From Candidatus Desulfobacillus denitrificans (GTDB taxonomy: Bacteria > Pseudomonadota > Gammaproteobacteria > Burkholderiales > Rhodocyclaceae), in assembly GCA_017347485.1 (NCBI GenBank), contig AP021857.1, forward strand, positions 1,717,390-1,781,389: a stretch of DNA of 64,000 nucleotides, given 5' to 3'. This document shows, piece by piece, positions 9,285-20,297 of the stretch. Positions within the stretch are counted from its first letter, which is position 1, and every line of letters starts with the position of its first letter. A program made the position numbers and the translations under genes. The notes below the pieces were generated by a model. It was given only the letters and a program-made list of their open reading frames with translations, had not been told where the DNA came from and ran no database searches.

Positions 9285-9941
9285 CTATTCAACTCCGGCT
9301 ACGAGAGGCACGAAGCGCACCGCATCAAGGCGCGTTTCGGAATAACCCCGCGAACTGCGTTCGATCAGGCAAAGCGCCTGTTCGGCCCCTCCGAGAGGCA
9401 GAATCATGCGCCCGCCGATGGCCAACTGCTCGAGCAATGACTGTGGCACGTGTCCAGCCGCAGCGGCAAGGATGATTGTATCGAAAGGCGCGGCATCCGC
9501 CAGCCCCAGATTGCCATCCGCATGTTTCAGCCTGACATTCGGTAATCGCAAATGACGCAGGTTCGCACGTGCCTTGTCTAGCAACTGCGCAATGCGCTCG
9601 ACGGCATAGACATCCCTGGCCAGTTGCGCAAGGACGGCCGTCTGATAGCCGCAACCGGCACCAACCTCAAGCGTCTTGCCGAGCCCACGACCGGCCACCA
9701 GTAGTTCTATCATGCGGGCCACGATGAACGGCTGCGAAATCGTCTGTTTCATGCCGATCGGCAGCGCCGTATCCTCGTAGGCGCGGGAAGCCAGTGCCTC
9801 CTCGACGAAGATGTGACGCGGCACCGCCGCCATCGCCGCCAGCACCCGCTCGTCGCGAATGCCGTTCTCGCGCAGACGTTCTATCATCCTTGCACGGGTG
9901 CGCTGCGATGTCATGCCAATGCCTGAAAGTTCGCGCCTCAT
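9285..9941 (-). CDS. pcm: Protein-L-isoaspartate O-methyltransferase
   Basis: Repairs isoaspartyl residues in aged proteins using S-adenosylmethionine; cytoplasmic. 218 residues from the ATG at 9941, chosen because it forms an ATGA overlap with surE; a second ATG at 9914 is in frame. Motifs: [17 protein letters not shown] (substrate-binding loop), [17 protein letters not shown] (SAM-binding motif I), and a C-terminal FVPLVAGVE. It belongs to the surE-pcm-nlpD-rpoS stationary-phase cluster. Confidence 0.95.
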   Translation of the reverse strand: MRRELSGIGMTSQRTRARMIERLRENGIRDERVLAAMAAVPRHIFVEEALASRAYEDTALPIGMKQTISQPFIVARMIELLVAGRGLGKTLEVGAGCGYQTAVLAQLARDVYAVERIAQLLDKARANLRHLRLPNVRLKHADGNLGLADAAPFDTIILAAAAGHVPQSLLEQLAIGGRMILPLGGAEQALCLIERSSRGYSETRLDAVRFVPLVAGVE

Positions 9942-10681
9942 TTCCCGATCCAGTTCCTTACCGCACCGATCTGCGCTCCGTGCGTCAGATCGATCTGCAG
10001 GGGCGTCACGGAAGCATAGTCGTTTTCCACGGCATGGAAATCCGTCCCCTCGCCAGCGTCCTGTGCCTGTCCGGCCGCGCCGATCCAATACACCGTATCG
10101 CCGCGCGGGTTCACCTGCCTGACCACGCCTTCCGCCTTGTGCCGCTTGCCGAGCCGGGTCACCTGGATGCCCTTCAGTGTGTCCTGCGTCACGTCCGGCA
10201 CATTGATGTTGAGCAGCACCGGCGCATCCAGTGGATTGCGCATGCAACGCTCGACCAAGCGTTTCGCCACCATTGCGGCAGTTTCGAGATGGGCTGCCTT
10301 ATGGCTTGTCAGCGAAACCGCCAAGGAAGGCACGCCCAACAGATAACCTTCTGTCGCAGCGGCCACCGTCCCGGAATAGATCGTGTCGTCGCCCATATTG
10401 GCGCCCAGATTGATCCCTGATATGACCATGTCGGGCAAATGATCCAGCATGCCGGTCACGGCCAGATGCACGCAGTCGGTCGGCGTGCCGTTTACGAAGA
10501 AAAAACCGTTCGCGGCCCGCCGTAAACGCAGGGGACGGTCCAGTGTGAGGGAATTGCTGGCACCGCTGCGGTCGCGCTCCGGGGCGACCACGGTAATATC
10601 GGCAAGGTCGGCAAGCGTTTTGGCGAGCAACTCGATTCCAGGCGAGAAATAGCCGTCGTCGTTGGAAAGGAGAATGCGCAT
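9938..10681 (-). CDS. surE: 5'/3'-nucleotidase SurE
   Basis: Metal-dependent nucleoside monophosphate phosphatase, 247 residues. N-terminal [10 protein letters not shown] carries the metal-binding Asp8-Asp9; [11 protein letters not shown] and [14 protein letters not shown] supply the remaining ligands. The C-terminal [14 protein letters not shown] region matches the tetramerisation tail. It is the first gene of the surE-pcm-nlpD-rpoS set and begins 37 bases from the 3' end of tRNA-Pro. Confidence 0.95.
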   Translation of the reverse strand: MRILLSNDDGYFSPGIELLAKTLADLADITVVAPERDRSGASNSLTLDRPLRLRRAANGFFFVNGTPTDCVHLAVTGMLDHLPDMVISGINLGANMGDDTIYSGTVAAATEGYLLGVPSLAVSLTSHKAAHLETAAMVAKRLVERCMRNPLDAPVLLNINVPDVTQDTLKGIQVTRLGKRHKAEGVVRQVNPRGDTVYWIGAAGQAQDAGEGTDFHAVENDYASVTPLQIDLTHGAQIGAVRNWIGK

Positions 10682-10718
10682 GGTATGCCGCGCGGCAATG
10701 GCTGCCTCAGGGAAAGAA

Positions 10719-10796
<78 letters not shown>

Positions 10797-10806
10797 CTGG
10801 AGGCGA

Positions 10807-10835
10807 ATTATATCAGAGAGGGAAGAATTGCGACG
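10807..10835 (-). promoter_or_regulatory. Candidate promoter of tRNA-Pro
   Basis: On the minus strand a perfect -10 TATAAT (10812 down to 10807) ends 12 bases before the mature tRNA 5' end. The -35 is weak: the best match is TCGCAA (10833-10828) at a short 15-base spacing. Confidence 0.45.
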
Positions 10836-10850
10836 CGCGAGACGGGCGTG

Positions 10851-11216
10851 TCAGGCGCGGAGAAAAGCAATGATGCCGGCGATTTCGCCACGCAGCGATG
10901 CGGCAGGAACATATTGCTCGCTGGAGGTGGCCACATGATTTTGCGTATCCTTGCCACCGCCCTCCTCAAGACGGTTACGCGCGCCGCTGATGGTAAAGCC
11001 CTCCCGGTAGAGCAGTTCGCGAATGCGGCGCACCAGCAGCACCTCATGGTGCTGATAATAACGGCGGTTGCCGCGCCGCTTGACGGGCTTCAGCTGTGTG
11101 AACTCCTGTTCCCAGTAGCGCAGCACGTGCGGCTTGACGCCGCACAATTCGCTTACTTCCCCGATGGTGAAGTAGCGCTTCGCCGGGATGGGCGGCAAGT
11201 CATCCTTGCTTGCCAT
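10851..11216 (-). CDS. MerR-family transcriptional regulator
   Basis: 121-residue MerR-type DNA-binding protein. The winged helix-turn-helix covers residues 14-80 ([20 protein letters not shown] and [20 protein letters not shown]). No metal-binding cysteine cluster is present in the short C-terminus, so this is not a metal sensor. It overlaps the 3' end of ihfA by 17 bases and ends the translation operon. This ihfA-merR arrangement is common in Betaproteobacteria; its target is not evident. Confidence 0.85.
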   Translation of the reverse strand: MASKDDLPPIPAKRYFTIGEVSELCGVKPHVLRYWEQEFTQLKPVKRRGNRRYYQHHEVLLVRRIRELLYREGFTISGARNRLEEGGGKDTQNHVATSSEQYVPAASLRGEIAGIIAFLRA

Positions 11217-11505
11217 GGCTGCTCAGCTTTTCGACCGAGGCCTTGAGTTTCTGGCTGGCATGGAATGTCACCACCCGGCGAGCCGTGATCGGAATCTCTT
11301 CTCCGGTTTTCGGATTGCGGCCGGGACGCTGCGGCTTGTCGCGTAGCTGGAAATTGCCAAAACCTGACAGCTTGACGCTTTCGCCGCGTTCGAGCGCTGT
11401 ACGGATTTCTTCGAAAAACCCCTCAACCATGTCCTTCGCTTCGCGCTTGTTCAGGCCGACTTTTTCAAACAACAAATCGGCGAGTTCCGCCTTTGTTAAC
11501 GTCAT
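11200..11505 (-). CDS. ihfA: Integration host factor alpha subunit
   Basis: DNA-bending nucleoid protein that works as a heterodimer with IhfB. 101 residues with [20 protein letters not shown] at the start, the beta-arm [20 protein letters not shown] and a C-terminal [12 protein letters not shown] helix. The beta-arm Pro (RNPKTGE) that intercalates DNA is present. It sits directly downstream of pheT with a 9-base gap, as in enterics. Confidence 0.95.
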   Translation of the reverse strand: MTLTKAELADLLFEKVGLNKREAKDMVEGFFEEIRTALERGESVKLSGFGNFQLRDKPQRPGRNPKTGEEIPITARRVVTFHASQKLKASVEKLSSHGKQG

Positions 11506-11514
11506 TTCTGCTCC

Positions 11515-13893
11515 CTATGAACGCAGCTTGGCAGCGAATTTTTGTGTGGCGGCCCCGATCAGTCCGGTCATCGCCGCATCGACTTCGCCATCGGAAAGCG
11601 TTTTCTCAGTATCTTGCATAACTACCCGAAATGCAAGACTTTTTTTCTCTGGATCGACCCCTTTCCCTTGATACACATCGAAAAGAACGATGTCGCGGAC
11701 AAAGGCCTGGGCCGCTGCCAGCAAGGCCTCCCGCAAGGGTTCGGCCGCCTGCTCCAGCGGGACGACAAGGGCCAGGTCGCGTACGACGACGGGAAAACGG
11801 GGAACCTCCTGATAAGCCGGTAGCAGGCGGTGCAACACGGCATCGAGTTCCAGCTCAAATACCGCCGGAGCCGATCCGAGTTCGTATTTTTGGACCCAGC
11901 GCGGATGCAATGCGCCGACAAAGCCAATGACTTTGCCTTCCACGGCGACGGAAGCGGAACGCCCGGGGTGCAACGCAGGGTGATCGAGGCGTCCGAAGCT
12001 GGCACGAGCGGGCGACAGCAAGGCCTCGACATCAGCCTTGGCATCGAAAAAATCCACCAGGCGGGTGGCCACGCCCCACTGCTCCGGTGCTGCCGGTCCC
12101 GCGGCAAGGGCGGCAATCCGCTTCGGTTGCAGGAAGCCCGCGATCTGGTCTCCTTTGCTATCACGCAGGAAGCAGCGCCCGGTTTCGAAAACACGAACCC
12201 GTTCCGTGCGACGGTTGAGATTGCTGACGAGATTCGCCACGAGGCTGCCGATCAGGCTGGAGCGCATCACCCCCATCTGGCTGGCAATCGGATTGGCCAG
12301 CACGACCGGATCCACGTTGGCGCAGAAATCCCTTTCCCATTCGACGTCGACGAAACTGTAATTCACCACCTCTTGGTAGTCCCTCCCTGCCAGCAGCCGC
12401 CGCACGCTCCAGACGCTACGCCCCTGTTCGTCCTGCGGCAGGATCGCCAGCGCACCCTGCGGCAGTCGCGCCGGGATGTTGTCGTAGCCGTGCAGGCGGG
12501 CCAGTTCCTCGACGAGATCTTCCTCGATGGCGATGTCGAAGCGGTGTGATGGCGGCGTTACGCTAAAAACGTCGCCATCCCTCTCGAACGGGAAATCCAG
12601 TCCTTTGAAGAGCCTGTCCGCCACCTCGGCGCCCAAGCGGATACCCAGAACCTTTTCTGCACGCGCCAAGCGCATTCGGACCTTCTTGCGCACTGGCAGG
12701 CAGCCGGGTTCGACTGCCTCCACGGCCGGGCCGGCCTGACCGCCGCAAATGTCCTGTATCAACTGCGTCGCCCGCTCCAGCGCCTCGCGCGTGACGGCAA
12801 AATCGACGCCGCGCTCGAAGCGATAGGAGGCATCCGAGGAGAATCCCAATGCGCGAGCCTTGCCGGCGACGGCATCCGGGGCAAAGAAAGCGCTTTCCAA
12901 AAACAGCTCTGTGGTGCCATCACCGATGCCGCTCTCCTCGCCACCCATGATGCCGGCCAGAGCCAGTGCCCGCCTTTCGTCCGCGATCAGGGCCGTATTT
13001 TCCGACGGCTCGACGGTCTGACCGTTCAGAAGCAGGAGCTTTTCGCCCGCTGTCGGAAAGCGGACGTGGATCGCACCCTGCAGGCGTGTATTGTCGAAAG
13101 CATGCAAGGGCTGGCCGAGCTCCAGCATGACGTAATTGGTGACGTCGACGACGGCGCTGATGGAGCGAATGCCGCTGCGCTCGAGGCGTCGCTTCATCCA
13201 GTCTGGAGTCGGTGACTTCGCGTCGATGCCGCTTATGACCCTTCCGCAATAACGCGGGCACGCCGCAGGGGCGTCCAGCACCACCTCGCGCCGTTTGTCG
13301 CTCTCGACTACTGCTTCGCGTATCTTGGGCAGCACAATCGGGGCACCGGTCAGGGCGCCCACTTCCCGCGCCACGCCCTTCAGGCTGAGGCAATCCGCGC
13401 GGTTCGGCGTCAGCTTGAGGGTGAATAGCTTGTCCTCAAGAACAAGATAGGCGCGGATGTCGCCGCCCACCGGGGCTTCCGTCGGCAGCGGCAACAGGCC
13501 GCTGTGATCATCCGACAGACCGAGCTCGCGCGCGGAACAAAGCATGCCGTGGGACTCGACTCCGCGCACCTTGGCCGCCTTGATTCTGATGCCCGGCAGT
13601 TCCGCCCCGACCAGGGCGCAGGGCACCTTCATGCCGACGGCGACATTCGGTGCGCCGCAGACGATCTGGAGCGTATCACCCTGTCCCGCATCGACGCGGC
13701 ACAGCTTCAGCTTGTCGGCATCCGGATGCTTGTCGACGGAGAGAACCTGCGCCACCACGACGCCGCCAAAGGCCGGCGCCACGTTCTGCAGGGCTTCCAC
13801 CTCCAGTCCTGCCATGGTGAGGCTGTGTGCGAGTTCAGCGCTGGTGAGCGGCGGATTGACGAACTCTCGCAGCCAGTGTTCGGAAAACTGCAT
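11515..13893 (-). CDS. pheT: Phenylalanyl-tRNA synthetase beta subunit
   Basis: Beta subunit of the alpha2-beta2 PheRS, 792 residues from ATG 13893 (MQFSEHWLREFVNPPLTSAE). Domains in order: N-terminal EMAP/tRNA-binding fold (about 40-150), B3/B4 editing module (about 200-400), B5 domain, catalytic-like core, and a C-terminal ferredoxin-like anticodon-binding domain. The reading frame continues upstream of this ATG without a stop, but that extension overlaps pheS and lacks family similarity. It starts 2 bases after the pheS stop. Confidence 0.96.
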   Translation of the reverse strand: MQFSEHWLREFVNPPLTSAELAHSLTMAGLEVEALQNVAPAFGGVVVAQVLSVDKHPDADKLKLCRVDAGQGDTLQIVCGAPNVAVGMKVPCALVGAELPGIRIKAAKVRGVESHGMLCSARELGLSDDHSGLLPLPTEAPVGGDIRAYLVLEDKLFTLKLTPNRADCLSLKGVAREVGALTGAPIVLPKIREAVVESDKRREVVLDAPAACPRYCGRVISGIDAKSPTPDWMKRRLERSGIRSISAVVDVTNYVMLELGQPLHAFDNTRLQGAIHVRFPTAGEKLLLLNGQTVEPSENTALIADERRALALAGIMGGEESGIGDGTTELFLESAFFAPDAVAGKARALGFSSDASYRFERGVDFAVTREALERATQLIQDICGGQAGPAVEAVEPGCLPVRKKVRMRLARAEKVLGIRLGAEVADRLFKGLDFPFERDGDVFSVTPPSHRFDIAIEEDLVEELARLHGYDNIPARLPQGALAILPQDEQGRSVWSVRRLLAGRDYQEVVNYSFVDVEWERDFCANVDPVVLANPIASQMGVMRSSLIGSLVANLVSNLNRRTERVRVFETGRCFLRDSKGDQIAGFLQPKRIAALAAGPAAPEQWGVATRLVDFFDAKADVEALLSPARASFGRLDHPALHPGRSASVAVEGKVIGFVGALHPRWVQKYELGSAPAVFELELDAVLHRLLPAYQEVPRFPVVVRDLALVVPLEQAAEPLREALLAAAQAFVRDIVLFDVYQGKGVDPEKKSLAFRVVMQDTEKTLSDGEVDAAMTGLIGAATQKFAAKLRS

Positions 13894-13895
13894 GG

Positions 13896-14924
<1,029 letters not shown>

Positions 14925-14932
14925 TCAAACGT

Positions 14933-14961
14933 AAAAAAAGGAGGCTGGGGGCCTCCTTTTT
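14933..14961 (-). terminator. Intrinsic terminator or attenuator between rplT and pheS
   Basis: Perfect 11-bp stem AAAAAGGAGGC/GCCTCCTTTTT (14935-14945 with 14951-14961), 5-base loop, and a run of seven U on the minus-strand transcript. It lies 15 bases after the rplT stop and ends only 11 bases before the pheS ATG. Confidence 0.8.
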
Positions 14962-14976
14962 CCGCGCACTGCCCAC

Positions 14977-15336
14977 TCAGGTGGAAAGGCTCGCCTTGAC
15001 CTGGTTCGCAAGCTGGGCAAAGGCCGGCTTGTCGAACACTGCCAGATCCGCCAACACCTTGCGATCGACCTCGATCGACGCCTTCTTGAGGCCGTTCATG
15101 AGCACGCTGTAGGTCAACCCCAACTCGCGTGCGGCCGCGTTGATGCGGACGATCCACAGGGAACGGAACTGGCGCTTGCGCTGGCGGCGGTCGCGGTAGG
15201 CGTACTGCCCGGCCTTCATGACCGCCTGCTTGGCGATACGATAGACGCTGCCCCGGCGGCCGCGGTAGCCCTTGGCCTGGTTGAGCACCTTCTTGTGGCG
15301 CGCGTGCGCCGTTACACCGCGCTTGACTCGTGGCAT
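14977..15336 (-). CDS. rplT: 50S ribosomal protein L20
   Basis: Primary 23S rRNA-binding protein needed early in 50S assembly and, in E. coli, an autogenous repressor of rpmI-rplT. 119 residues, starting [20 protein letters not shown], with the strongly basic N-terminal extension and the C-terminal globular part intact. It follows rpmI after 12 bases and is followed by the hairpin at 14933-14961. Confidence 0.98.
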   Translation of the reverse strand: MPRVKRGVTAHARHKKVLNQAKGYRGRRGSVYRIAKQAVMKAGQYAYRDRRQRKRQFRSLWIVRINAAARELGLTYSVLMNGLKKASIEVDRKVLADLAVFDKPAFAQLANQVKASLST

Positions 15337-15348
15337 GGTCTGGCCTCC

Positions 15349-15546
15349 TTAGGCGTAGGGCAACATGGCCCGGATCGAAGCGGTGTCCGAATCATGGACA
15401 TTCGTGATCCCGCGCAGCTGACGCTTGGCCTTGGTGGTTTTCTTGGTGAGGATGTGGCGCTTGAAGGCCTGGGAGCGCTTGACGGTGCCCCCCGGCCGCA
15501 CCTTGAAGCGCTTGGCAGCGCCGGATTTGGTTTTCATCTTCGGCAT
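15349..15546 (-). CDS. rpmI: 50S ribosomal protein L35
   Basis: 65-residue basic protein ([20 protein letters not shown]). The ATG at 15546 is preceded by a strong SD (AAAAGGAGA). Upstream lies a 133-base spacer with two potential hairpins that could be a regulatory leader. Part of the infC-rpmI-rplT operon. Confidence 0.97.
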   Translation of the reverse strand: MPKMKTKSGAAKRFKVRPGGTVKRSQAFKRHILTKKTTKAKRQLRGITNVHDSDTASIRAMLPYA

Positions 15547-15578
15547 CGAAGAATCTCCTTTTAACATGGCGCCGGGTG

Positions 15579-15643
15579 GCTCCCGACTCAGGAGCGCTTC
15601 GACAACCCGCAACCACTTGTCATGAACCTGTCGGCCGGTTCAT
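15579..15643 (-). promoter_or_regulatory. Possible structured leader of rpmI-rplT
   Basis: Two short inverted repeats lie in the infC-rpmI spacer: GCTCC/GGAGC (15579-15583 with 15591-15595) and ATGAACC/GGTTCAT (15622-15628 with 15637-15643). In E. coli, L20 binds structured RNA in this same interval to repress rpmI-rplT. The equivalence here is inferred from position only. Confidence 0.3.
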
Positions 15644-15679
15644 ACCGCCTTGCGCTCCCATTGGCGCGCACAACGCATT

Positions 15680-16216
15680 TCAGTGCTTCTGCTGCTTCTT
15701 GACCGGCGCCAGCACCATGATCAGCTGACGCCCTTCCATCTTTGGAAACTGCTCGACCATACCGTACTGCTCAAGGTCGGCCTTCACCCGCTCCAGCAGG
15801 CGCACACCGAATTCCTGGTGGGCCATTTCCCTGCCGCGAAACCGCAGGGTCACCTTCGTCTTGTCGCCTTCCTGCAGGAACCGTATGAGGTTCCTCAGTT
15901 TGATCTGGTAGTCGCCCTCATCCGTGCCGGGCCGAAATTTCACTTCCTTGACCTGGATCTGCTTCTGCTTCAGCTTCGCTTCATGGGCTTTCTTCGCCTC
16001 GGCATACTTGAACTTGCCGTAATCCATGATGCGGCACACCGGCGGCGTCGCCAGCGGCGCAATTTCAACCAGATCCACTCCCGCCTCTTCGGCCATCCTC
16101 AGCGCAGCCTGGACCGTCACGATCCCGACCTGCTCGCCTTCAACCCCGATCAGACGTATCTCTGGGGCATTGATTTCTTCATTCAGGCGCTGCGCCTTCT
16201 GCTGTGGCTGTACGAT
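15680..16216 (-). CDS. infC: Translation initiation factor IF-3 (non-canonical ATC start)
   Basis: IF-3 keeps 30S free and checks initiator tRNA pairing at start codons. 178 residues. An in-frame TGA lies six bases upstream of an ATC codon (16216-16214), and a GGAG SD sits at normal distance before it. No ATG, GTG or TTG lies between the stop and conserved residues ([20 protein letters not shown]), so ATC must be the start. Rare starts in infC are known (AUU in E. coli) and make IF-3 limit its own translation. It is 26 bases downstream of thrS. Confidence 0.95.
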   Translation of the reverse strand: MVQPQQKAQRLNEEINAPEIRLIGVEGEQVGIVTVQAALRMAEEAGVDLVEIAPLATPPVCRIMDYGKFKYAEAKKAHEAKLKQKQIQVKEVKFRPGTDEGDYQIKLRNLIRFLQEGDKTKVTLRFRGREMAHQEFGVRLLERVKADLEQYGMVEQFPKMEGRQLIMVLAPVKKQQKH

Positions 16217-16242
16217 GGTTCAAGTCTCCAAAAATCTGAAAA

Positions 16243-18159
16243 TCAGGCCGCCCCTGCCCGCGCATCGCGTTCTCGCGTCAGGCGTTCGACAAACGTCTCG
16301 AGGGACATTTGCCCGAGGTCCTGTCCGCCCCGGGCACGCACGGCGACCAACCCTGCCGCCTTTTCCTTGTCGCCGACGACGACCTGGTATGGCAGCTTTT
16401 GCAAGCTATGTTCGCGTATTTTATAGCTAATTTTCTCATTGCGCAAATCCGCAACGGCGCGCAGGCCGGCCTGGCGTAGCTTTTCTGCAACAGTCTCTGC
16501 GTAATCGGCCTGATGTTCGGAGATGTTCATGACCACCGCATGGAGCGGGGACAGCCAGAGCGGGAAGGCGCCGGCATGATGCTCGATGAGGATGCCGATG
16601 AAGCGTTCCATCGAGCCGAGGATGGCCCGGTGCAGCATCACCGGCTGGCGTCGGGTATTGTCCTCCGCCACATACTCCGCCCCCAGCCTACCCGGCAGCG
16701 AGAAATCCAGCTGTAGCGTGCCGCATTGCCAGACGCGGTTCAGGCAGTCCTTCAGCGAGAACTCGATCTTGGGTCCGTAGAAGGCGCCCTCGCCTGGCTG
16801 AAGTTCGTATTGCAGTCTCTCGGCGTCGAGCGCCTGGGCCAGCGCGGCTTCGGCCTGGTCCCAGGTTTCATCCGATCCGATGCGCTTTTCCGGACGGAGG
16901 GACAACTTGACCAGGAGGTCGTCGAAGCCGAAATCGGCGTAGACCCTGCGCAGCAGGTCGATGAAGGCCGCCGATTCGGAGAGGATCTGCTCCTCGGTGC
17001 AGAAGATGTGGGCATCGTCCTGCACGAAGCCGCGCACGCGCATGATGCCGTGCAGGGCACCCGAGGGCTCGTTGCGGTGGCAGGAACCGAACTCGGCGAG
17101 GCGCAGGGGCAGGTCGCGGTAGCTCTTGATGCCCTGGTTGAATATCTGCACGTGGCCGGGACAGTTCATCGGCTTGACGGCGTAGTCGCGCTCTTCTGAC
17201 TTGGTGGTAAACATGTGCTCGGCGTAGTTTTCCCAGTGGCCGGAGCGTTCCCACAGCACGCGGTCCATAACCTGGGGCGTGCGAACTTCGTGGTAGCCGT
17301 TGGCGGACAGCAGCCGGCGCATGTACTGCTCGACCTCCTGCCAGATCACCCAGCCCTTGGGATGCCAGAACACCATGCCGGGCGCCTCGTCCTGAAGATG
17401 GAAGAGGTCGAGCTGGCGGCCGAGCTTGCGGTGGTCGCGCTTCTCCGCTTCTTCCAGCATGTGCAGATAGCCGTCGAGCTCGTCTTTTTTCGCCCAGGCC
17501 GTTCCGTAGATGCGCTGCAGCATCTCGTTGCGTGAGTCGCCGCGCCAGTAGGCGCCGGCAACTTTCATCAGCTTGAACACCTTCAGTTTGCCGGTGGAAG
17601 GCACATGCGGGCCGCGGCAAAGGTCGACGAAATCGCCCTCGCGATAGAGGGAGACATCTTCGCCGGACGGAATCGAGGCGATGATCTCGGCCTTGTAGTG
17701 TTCGCCAATGGATTTGAAGAATTCGACAGCCTTGTCGCGCGGCCAGACTTCGCGCACCACCTTAAAATCCCGCTTCGCCAGTTCGGCCATGCGTGTTTCG
17801 ATTTTCGCCAGGTCTTCCGGCGTAAAGGGCCGCTTGTAGGAGAAATCGTAGTAGAAGCCGTTCTCGATCACCGGACCGATGGTGACCTGGGCATCGGGAT
17901 ACAACTCCTTCACCGCATAAGCCAGCAGGTGCGCGGTCGAATGGCGCAGGATTTCGAGGCCTTCCGCGTCCTTGTCGGTAACGATGGCGAGGGCGCAGTC
18001 GCGCTCGATAAAGTGGCTGGTGTCGACCAGGCGGTCGTCGACCTTGCCGGCAATCGCCGCCCTAGCCAGGCCGGCGCCGATCGAGGCCGCCACCTCGGCT
18101 ACCGTGACCGCTTGCGGGAATTCCCGTCTTGTACCATCCGGCAATGTAATTGTCAGCAT
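16243..18159 (-). CDS. thrS: Threonyl-tRNA synthetase
   Basis: Class II synthetase, 638 residues from ATG 18159 ([20 protein letters not shown]). Domains: TGS (1-62), threonyl/alanyl SAD editing domain (about 75-225, [11 protein letters not shown]), class II core with zinc ligand in [10 protein letters not shown] and motif 2 around [20 protein letters not shown], and a C-terminal anticodon-binding domain from about 540. First protein gene of the thrS-infC-rpmI-rplT-pheST-ihfA operon; a hairpin followed by a short T run lies just upstream. Confidence 0.97.
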   Translation of the reverse strand: MLTITLPDGTRREFPQAVTVAEVAASIGAGLARAAIAGKVDDRLVDTSHFIERDCALAIVTDKDAEGLEILRHSTAHLLAYAVKELYPDAQVTIGPVIENGFYYDFSYKRPFTPEDLAKIETRMAELAKRDFKVVREVWPRDKAVEFFKSIGEHYKAEIIASIPSGEDVSLYREGDFVDLCRGPHVPSTGKLKVFKLMKVAGAYWRGDSRNEMLQRIYGTAWAKKDELDGYLHMLEEAEKRDHRKLGRQLDLFHLQDEAPGMVFWHPKGWVIWQEVEQYMRRLLSANGYHEVRTPQVMDRVLWERSGHWENYAEHMFTTKSEERDYAVKPMNCPGHVQIFNQGIKSYRDLPLRLAEFGSCHRNEPSGALHGIMRVRGFVQDDAHIFCTEEQILSESAAFIDLLRRVYADFGFDDLLVKLSLRPEKRIGSDETWDQAEAALAQALDAERLQYELQPGEGAFYGPKIEFSLKDCLNRVWQCGTLQLDFSLPGRLGAEYVAEDNTRRQPVMLHRAILGSMERFIGILIEHHAGAFPLWLSPLHAVVMNISEHQADYAETVAEKLRQAGLRAVADLRNEKISYKIREHSLQKLPYQVVVGDKEKAAGLVAVRARGGQDLGQMSLETFVERLTRERDARAGAA

Positions 18160-18186
18160 CCCGAGACCACCATAAACAAAAGCCAG

Positions 18187-18210
18187 AAAACCGAAGCCGC
18201 TTCGGCCCCC
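18187..18210 (-). terminator. Hairpin terminator between tRNA-Val(GAC) and thrS
   Basis: On the minus strand, CCGAAG and CTTCGG pair around a 3-base loop (18191-18205), flanked by G-rich sequence and followed by TTTTCT. It probably ends the tRNA transcript; it could also act as an attenuator of thrS. Confidence 0.5.
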
Positions 18211-18236
18211 GTCCCCTGGCTTCTGTTTTCGAAAAT

Positions 18237-18313
18237 TGGTAGGCGCGATAGGACTCGAACCTACGACCCCCACCATGTCAAGGTGGTGCTCTAACCAGCT
18301 GAGCTACGCGCCT
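18237..18313 (-). tRNA. tRNA-Val (anticodon GAC)
   Basis: 77-base tRNA with acceptor AGGCGCG/CGCGCCT, A73 and encoded CCA. Anticodon stem CCACC/GGTGG with loop TTGACAT gives GAC (Val). Its own promoter is at 18325-18352. Confidence 0.95.
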
Positions 18314-18324
18314 GAAAGGCGAGC

Positions 18325-18352
18325 ATTGTAGCTGAAACCACTCCCATTTCAA
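18325..18352 (-). promoter_or_regulatory. Promoter of tRNA-Val(GAC)
   Basis: On the minus strand TTGAAA (18352-18347) and TACAAT (18330-18325) are 16 bases apart. The -10 ends 11 bases before the tRNA 5' end. It may also feed thrS by read-through. Confidence 0.7.
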
Positions 18353-18391
18353 AATGAATCTTGACCATGCCGGCCGACCCGGGAACTTGCC

Positions 18392-19096
18392 CTACATTCC
18401 GTCTGCCGCCGTCCAGAGGCAGTTTCCCTTGCTTTCCTTCCCGATCTCGGCCAGCACCTGCCGGTGTGCCGTCAATTCGGCCGCGCTGGCACGCAGAATC
18501 CGCAGCGGTGGCTGTTCCGCTGCCGTTTCTGCCTGCAAGCCTTGCGTCGGGTCGGCGACAAGTTCCATGATCAGGCTCTCCTGGCCCCGCGTCATCGCCA
18601 GATAGACCTCGGCCAGCAGTTCCGCATCGAGCAAAGCGCCATGCAGGGTTCGGCCGGAATTGTCGATCGTGTAACGCTCGCACAGGGCGTCCAGGGAATT
18701 TCTGCGCCCCGGGTGCAACTCCCGCGCCATCTTCAGCGTGTCCACCACGCCGGCGCAGGCCTGCTCGATCTGTGACTTCCGTTGCAAGGCCAGCTCGTTG
18801 TTGAGGAAGCCGACATCGAATGCGGCGTTGTGAATCACCAATTCGGCGCCCTGAATGAAGTCGAGGAACTCGGCGACGATCTCACCGAAGCGCGGCTTGT
18901 CCTGCAGAAATTCGTTCGACAGGCCATGCACCGCCAGCGCGCCGGCCTCGACTTCCCGCTCCGGATTGATGTAGCGATGGAAGCGCTGTCCCGTGATCTT
19001 GCGATTCAGCAATTCCACGCAGCCGATCTCGATGACGCGATCGCCGAGGCGGAAATCGAGACCCGTGGTTTCGGTATCGAGGACAACCTGTCTCAC
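18392..19096 (-). CDS. dnaQ: DNA polymerase III epsilon subunit (3'-5' proofreading exonuclease)
   Basis: DEDD-family exonuclease that proofreads for the replicative polymerase. 234 residues starting from GTG 19096, which forms a GTGA overlap with rnhA and puts the Exo I motif ([10 protein letters not shown]) near the N-terminus as expected. Exo II is [13 protein letters not shown]; Exo III includes [15 protein letters not shown]. The C-terminal tail that contacts the polymerase is present but divergent. The pairing with rnhA is classical, though here the genes are co-directional. Confidence 0.94.
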   Translation of the reverse strand: MRQVVLDTETTGLDFRLGDRVIEIGCVELLNRKITGQRFHRYINPEREVEAGALAVHGLSNEFLQDKPRFGEIVAEFLDFIQGAELVIHNAAFDVGFLNNELALQRKSQIEQACAGVVDTLKMARELHPGRRNSLDALCERYTIDNSGRTLHGALLDAELLAEVYLAMTRGQESLIMELVADPTQGLQAETAAEQPPLRILRASAAELTAHRQVLAEIGKESKGNCLWTAADGM

Positions 19097-19551
19097 GCCT
19101 GCGTCCCTTTCAGGGTTTCGATGCCGCGGCGCGCCAGGGCGTCGGCGCGCTCGTTTTCGGCATGGCCGGCGTGGCCCTTCACCCAGCGCCATTCGATGCG
19201 GTGGCGCGCGGCCAGCTCATCCAGCTCCCGCCACAGCTCGGCGTTCTTCACCGGCTGCCGGCCTGCGGTGCGCCAGCCGCGCTTCTTCCAGGCGTGAATC
19301 CATTCGCTGATGCCTTTCTGTACATACTGCGAGTCCGTATGCACCCGCGCATGCACCGGTCGCCTGAGGGCTTCCAGGGCGCGGATTACCGCCGTCAGCT
19401 CCATGCGGTTGTTGGTGGTATTCGCCTCGCCGCCGAACATCTCCCTCTCGTGGCCGCCCATCCGGAGCAGCGCACCCCAACCGCCCGGGCCCGGATTGCC
19501 GCTGCAGGCGCCGTCCGTGTAGATCTCGACGATCTCGGAGCTCGCGCTCAT
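19093..19551 (-). CDS. rnhA: Ribonuclease HI
   Basis: Degrades RNA in RNA-DNA hybrids. 152 residues from ATG 19551, which overlaps the preceding methyltransferase stop. Catalytic carboxylates lie in [12 protein letters not shown], the Glu of [16 protein letters not shown], and the Asp of NERADALAR. The basic handle [14 protein letters not shown] and [10 protein letters not shown] are intact. Confidence 0.96.
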   Translation of the reverse strand: MSASSEIVEIYTDGACSGNPGPGGWGALLRMGGHEREMFGGEANTTNNRMELTAVIRALEALRRPVHARVHTDSQYVQKGISEWIHAWKKRGWRTAGRQPVKNAELWRELDELAARHRIEWRWVKGHAGHAENERADALARRGIETLKGTQA

Positions 19552-20270
19552 TGCCCGTCTTTCTGGATTCTCTGCACCGCCGGAGCCAGCGCCTTCGCCC
19601 GCGCCTTGCGGTCCTGCCAGGTCGGCGTGAGCAGGCGCAGGCCGTGCTGTCGCTTGATGCCCTGCAGAAGATAGACGGAGCCGAAGATCGGCCACCAGCG
19701 GTCGCCGGCGAGTTCGAGAAAATGCCAGCGCCGCAGCCATTGTTCCTGTCGGACGGCGGGCGAATAGCGGCCGAAGCAGCCGGCCTGGGACTCGAAGCTG
19801 AGCAACTGCAGCAGATCCTTGAGGCGGCGCACGCTGAAATACTGTCCGCGCCAGGGAAAAGCCGCGTCGCGTCCGGACAGGCGCCGCCGGATGCCCCACA
19901 GGCTGAACGGATTGAAGCCGGAAATCAGCACCTGCCCTTCGGGAACCAGCACGCGCTCGACCTCGCGCAGGATCTGGTGCGGGTCGTCCGCAAACTCCAG
20001 CGTGTGCGGAAGCGCGACCAGGTCGACGCTGCTGCCCGCCAGGGGCAGATGATGCGCATCGCCGAGCAGCGCCGCCGGCGGGGTCGAATCGTACACAAAG
20101 CGCAGCGGCATGCGATTGGCGCGCAGGCAGTCGCACTGCGGCAGGCCGATCTGCACGGCGTTGTAGCCAAAGATGTCGGCCACCATCTGGTCGAAGCGAG
20201 TCTGTTCCCACTCGAGGATGTACCTCCCCTGCGGGGTCAGCAGCCACTCGTCGCAACCGGGAATTGACAT
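19548..20270 (-). CDS. SAM-dependent methyltransferase (type 11 family)
   Basis: 240-residue class I methyltransferase commonly found next to rnhA and gloB in Beta- and Gammaproteobacteria. The Methyltransf_11 core shows [20 protein letters not shown] and [20 protein letters not shown]. The glycine-rich motif I is weak ([20 protein letters not shown]), so cofactor use should be checked. It starts 27 bases from gloB on the opposite strand and overlaps rnhA by four bases. Substrate unknown. Confidence 0.82.
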   Translation of the reverse strand: MSIPGCDEWLLTPQGRYILEWEQTRFDQMVADIFGYNAVQIGLPQCDCLRANRMPLRFVYDSTPPAALLGDAHHLPLAGSSVDLVALPHTLEFADDPHQILREVERVLVPEGQVLISGFNPFSLWGIRRRLSGRDAAFPWRGQYFSVRRLKDLLQLLSFESQAGCFGRYSPAVRQEQWLRRWHFLELAGDRWWPIFGSVYLLQGIKRQHGLRLLTPTWQDRKARAKALAPAVQRIQKDGQ

Positions 20271-20297
20271 TTCGCTCCGAAGTCAGAGAATCACGCC

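Noticed and set aside
10849..11216. MerR protein as a metal-responsive regulator
   Set aside because: It lacks the C-terminal cysteine pair typical of metal sensors, and its neighbours are translation genes.
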